Shown one piece after another: positions 14,495 to 15,485 of a stretch of DNA of 15,485 bases. A program made the translations under genes and the position numbers. Every line of letters starts with the position of its first letter. Position 1 is the first letter of the stretch. Origin of the DNA: an uncultured Anaerosporobacter sp. (GTDB lineage: Bacteria > Bacillota > Clostridia > Lachnospirales > Lachnospiraceae); NCBI GenBank assembly GCA_945787925.1, contig CALZJY010000016.1, positions 1 to 15,485 on the forward strand. Reading direction: 5' to 3'. Under the pieces are notes generated by a model, which saw only the letters and a program-made list of their open reading frames with translations, was not told the DNA's origin and ran no database searches.

Positions 14495-15485
14495 TGTGAA
14501 ATGGACAGAGGACCAGCAAAAGGTAATCGATCTTAGGAACCGCAATATCCTAGTATCGGCAGCCGCTGGTTCTGGTAAGACTGCCGTATTAGTAGAGCGT
14601 ATCATTCAAATGATTACGGATATGGAGAATCCTGTGGATATCGACCACCTCCTAATCGTAACCTTTACCAATGCGGCAGCAAGTGAAATGAGAGACCGTA
14701 TCAGTAAGGCGGTAGAGAAAAAGCTAAATGAAGATCCAGACAACGAGGTACTGCAGAAACAGATGGCATTAATCCATAGTGCGCAGATTACTACCATCCA
14801 CAGCTTCTGTCTGAATGTAATCCGCAACTATTTCAATACGATCGATTTAGATCCTGCGTTTCGTATTGGAGACGATGCCGAATTAAAGCTGATGCAGTCC
14901 GACGTGGTAGAGGCGTTGCTAGAGGAAGAGTATGAGAGGTTAGATTCTGAATTCGTTGAATTGGTAGAAAGCTATGCATCCGGAAAGAGCGACAGCCAGT
15001 TAGAGGCATTGGTGCTGCAGTTATATCAATTCTCCATCAGTTATCCTTGGCCAGAAGAATGGCTAAGAAAGATGAAAGAGGCATTTGCCATTACGAACTG
15101 TGAAGAGTTGGAGCAGGCAGCATGGATGGCAGACCTCCTTTCCTATATCAAGCTGATGTTACAGGACTTTGCTGCCGAATATCGTAAGGCATTCGAGATT
15201 TGTGAAGAAGTGGACGGGCCAAAGACGTATCAGCCAAATATCGAAGCCGAGCTTGCAATGATCGAGGAGCTTGCCAAGAGGGATGGATATGTAGAGTTAT
15301 TAGAGGGCTTTGGAGCGCTTCAGTTCAAGGCGCTTTCTAGAAAGAAAGATCCCGATGCGGACCCGGATAAGAAAGAGGCCGTAAAGGCAATTCGTGACCG
15401 CGTGAAGAAAGGAATTGGCGATATCGAGAAGAGCTATTTCTTCCAGTCGCCACAGGAAATGGTGGATGATATCGTAGGGGCAAGG
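14487..15485 (+). CDS. addA: ATP-dependent helicase/nuclease subunit A, 3' end outside window
   Basis: The frame starts at ATG 14487, six bases after GGAGG (14476-14480) and 8 bases inside addB, and stays open to the last base, giving 333 codons. AddA is the UvrD-like (SF1A) helicase subunit with a C-terminal nuclease; the family is about 1200 residues, so roughly the first quarter is present. Visible motifs are a Q motif (WTEDQQKVI, 6-14), Walker A AAAGSGKT (25-32), motif Ia (VTFTNAAASEMRDRI) and a motif Ic-like TIHSFC. The helicase motifs II-VI and the nuclease domain must lie beyond the right edge. No frameshift is seen. Confidence 0.96.
   Translation, partial: MSSVKWTEDQQKVIDLRNRNILVSAAAGSGKTAVLVERIIQMITDMENPVDIDHLLIVTFTNAAASEMRDRISKAVEKKLNEDPDNEVLQKQMALIHSAQITTIHSFCLNVIRNYFNTIDLDPAFRIGDDAELKLMQSDVVEALLEEEYERLDSEFVELVESYASGKSDSQLEALVLQLYQFSISYPWPEEWLRKMKEAFAITNCEELEQAAWMADLLSYIKLMLQDFAAEYRKAFEICEEVDGPKTYQPNIEAELAMIEELAKRDGYVELLEGFGALQFKALSRKKDPDADPDKKEAVKAIRDRVKKGIGDIEKSYFFQSPQEMVDDIVGAR

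Noticed and set aside
1..15485. Insertion sequences, prophage, CRISPR arrays, toxin-antitoxin or defence islands
   Set aside because: I saw no transposase, integrase, terminal repeats, regularly spaced repeats, or typical defence or toxin gene pair; addAB is core recombination machinery.

Overview
This window looks like chromosomal DNA from a low-to-moderate GC Firmicute, most probably a clostridium of the Lachnospiraceae type. The evidence is strong AGGAGG-type ribosome binding sites, consensus TTGACA/TATAAT-like promoters, an AddAB (rather than RecBCD) recombination complex, a SleB/CwlJ-type cell-wall hydrolase, a VanS-type histidine kinase and a 6S RNA. I see no mobile element, CRISPR array, tRNA, rRNA or clear sign of horizontal transfer. 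The content is mostly core housekeeping and signalling.

Layout. Bases 1-1098 hold the 3' part of a VanS-like sensor histidine kinase, whose stop codon lies inside its own terminator hairpin. A 413-base gap follows. It contains a structured stretch (about 1129-1224), then AT-rich DNA and a promoter. Next come a membrane-anchored SleB-family hydrolase (1512-2324), threonine synthase thrC (2395-3885) and a hotdog-fold acyl-CoA thioesterase (4042-4515), the last two with their own promoters. A convergent minus-strand gene (4590-5291) encodes a secreted protein with two bacterial Ig-like (BIG_2) domains. It is read from a promoter region rich in palindromes. Divergent from it is an OmpR-family response regulator (5468-6166) that overlaps its partner histidine kinase (6163-7635) by 4 bases.

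The 434-base gap 7636-8069 is not empty. It holds a 6S RNA gene (ssrS, about 7683-7868) with its own promoter and terminator, then a possible 13-codon leader ORF and the promoter of nadE. nadE (8070-10010, TTG start) encodes glutamine-dependent NAD+ synthetase and is followed 12 bases later by an unrecognised 90-residue acidic protein. A strong hairpin separates this pair from a convergent minus-strand gene for a small membrane-anchored protein (10360-10791). The window ends with addB (11000-14494), which overlaps addA by 8 bases. addA begins at 14487 and runs off the right edge.

How the parts relate. Two pairs are functional operons: response regulator with histidine kinase (signal transduction), and addB with addA (double-strand-break processing). 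The 90-residue protein is almost certainly cotranscribed with nadE. The other genes look like single-gene units. I found no convincing new multi-gene system. The most useful non-obvious items are the 6S RNA, the palindromes over several promoters and the unknown partner of nadE.
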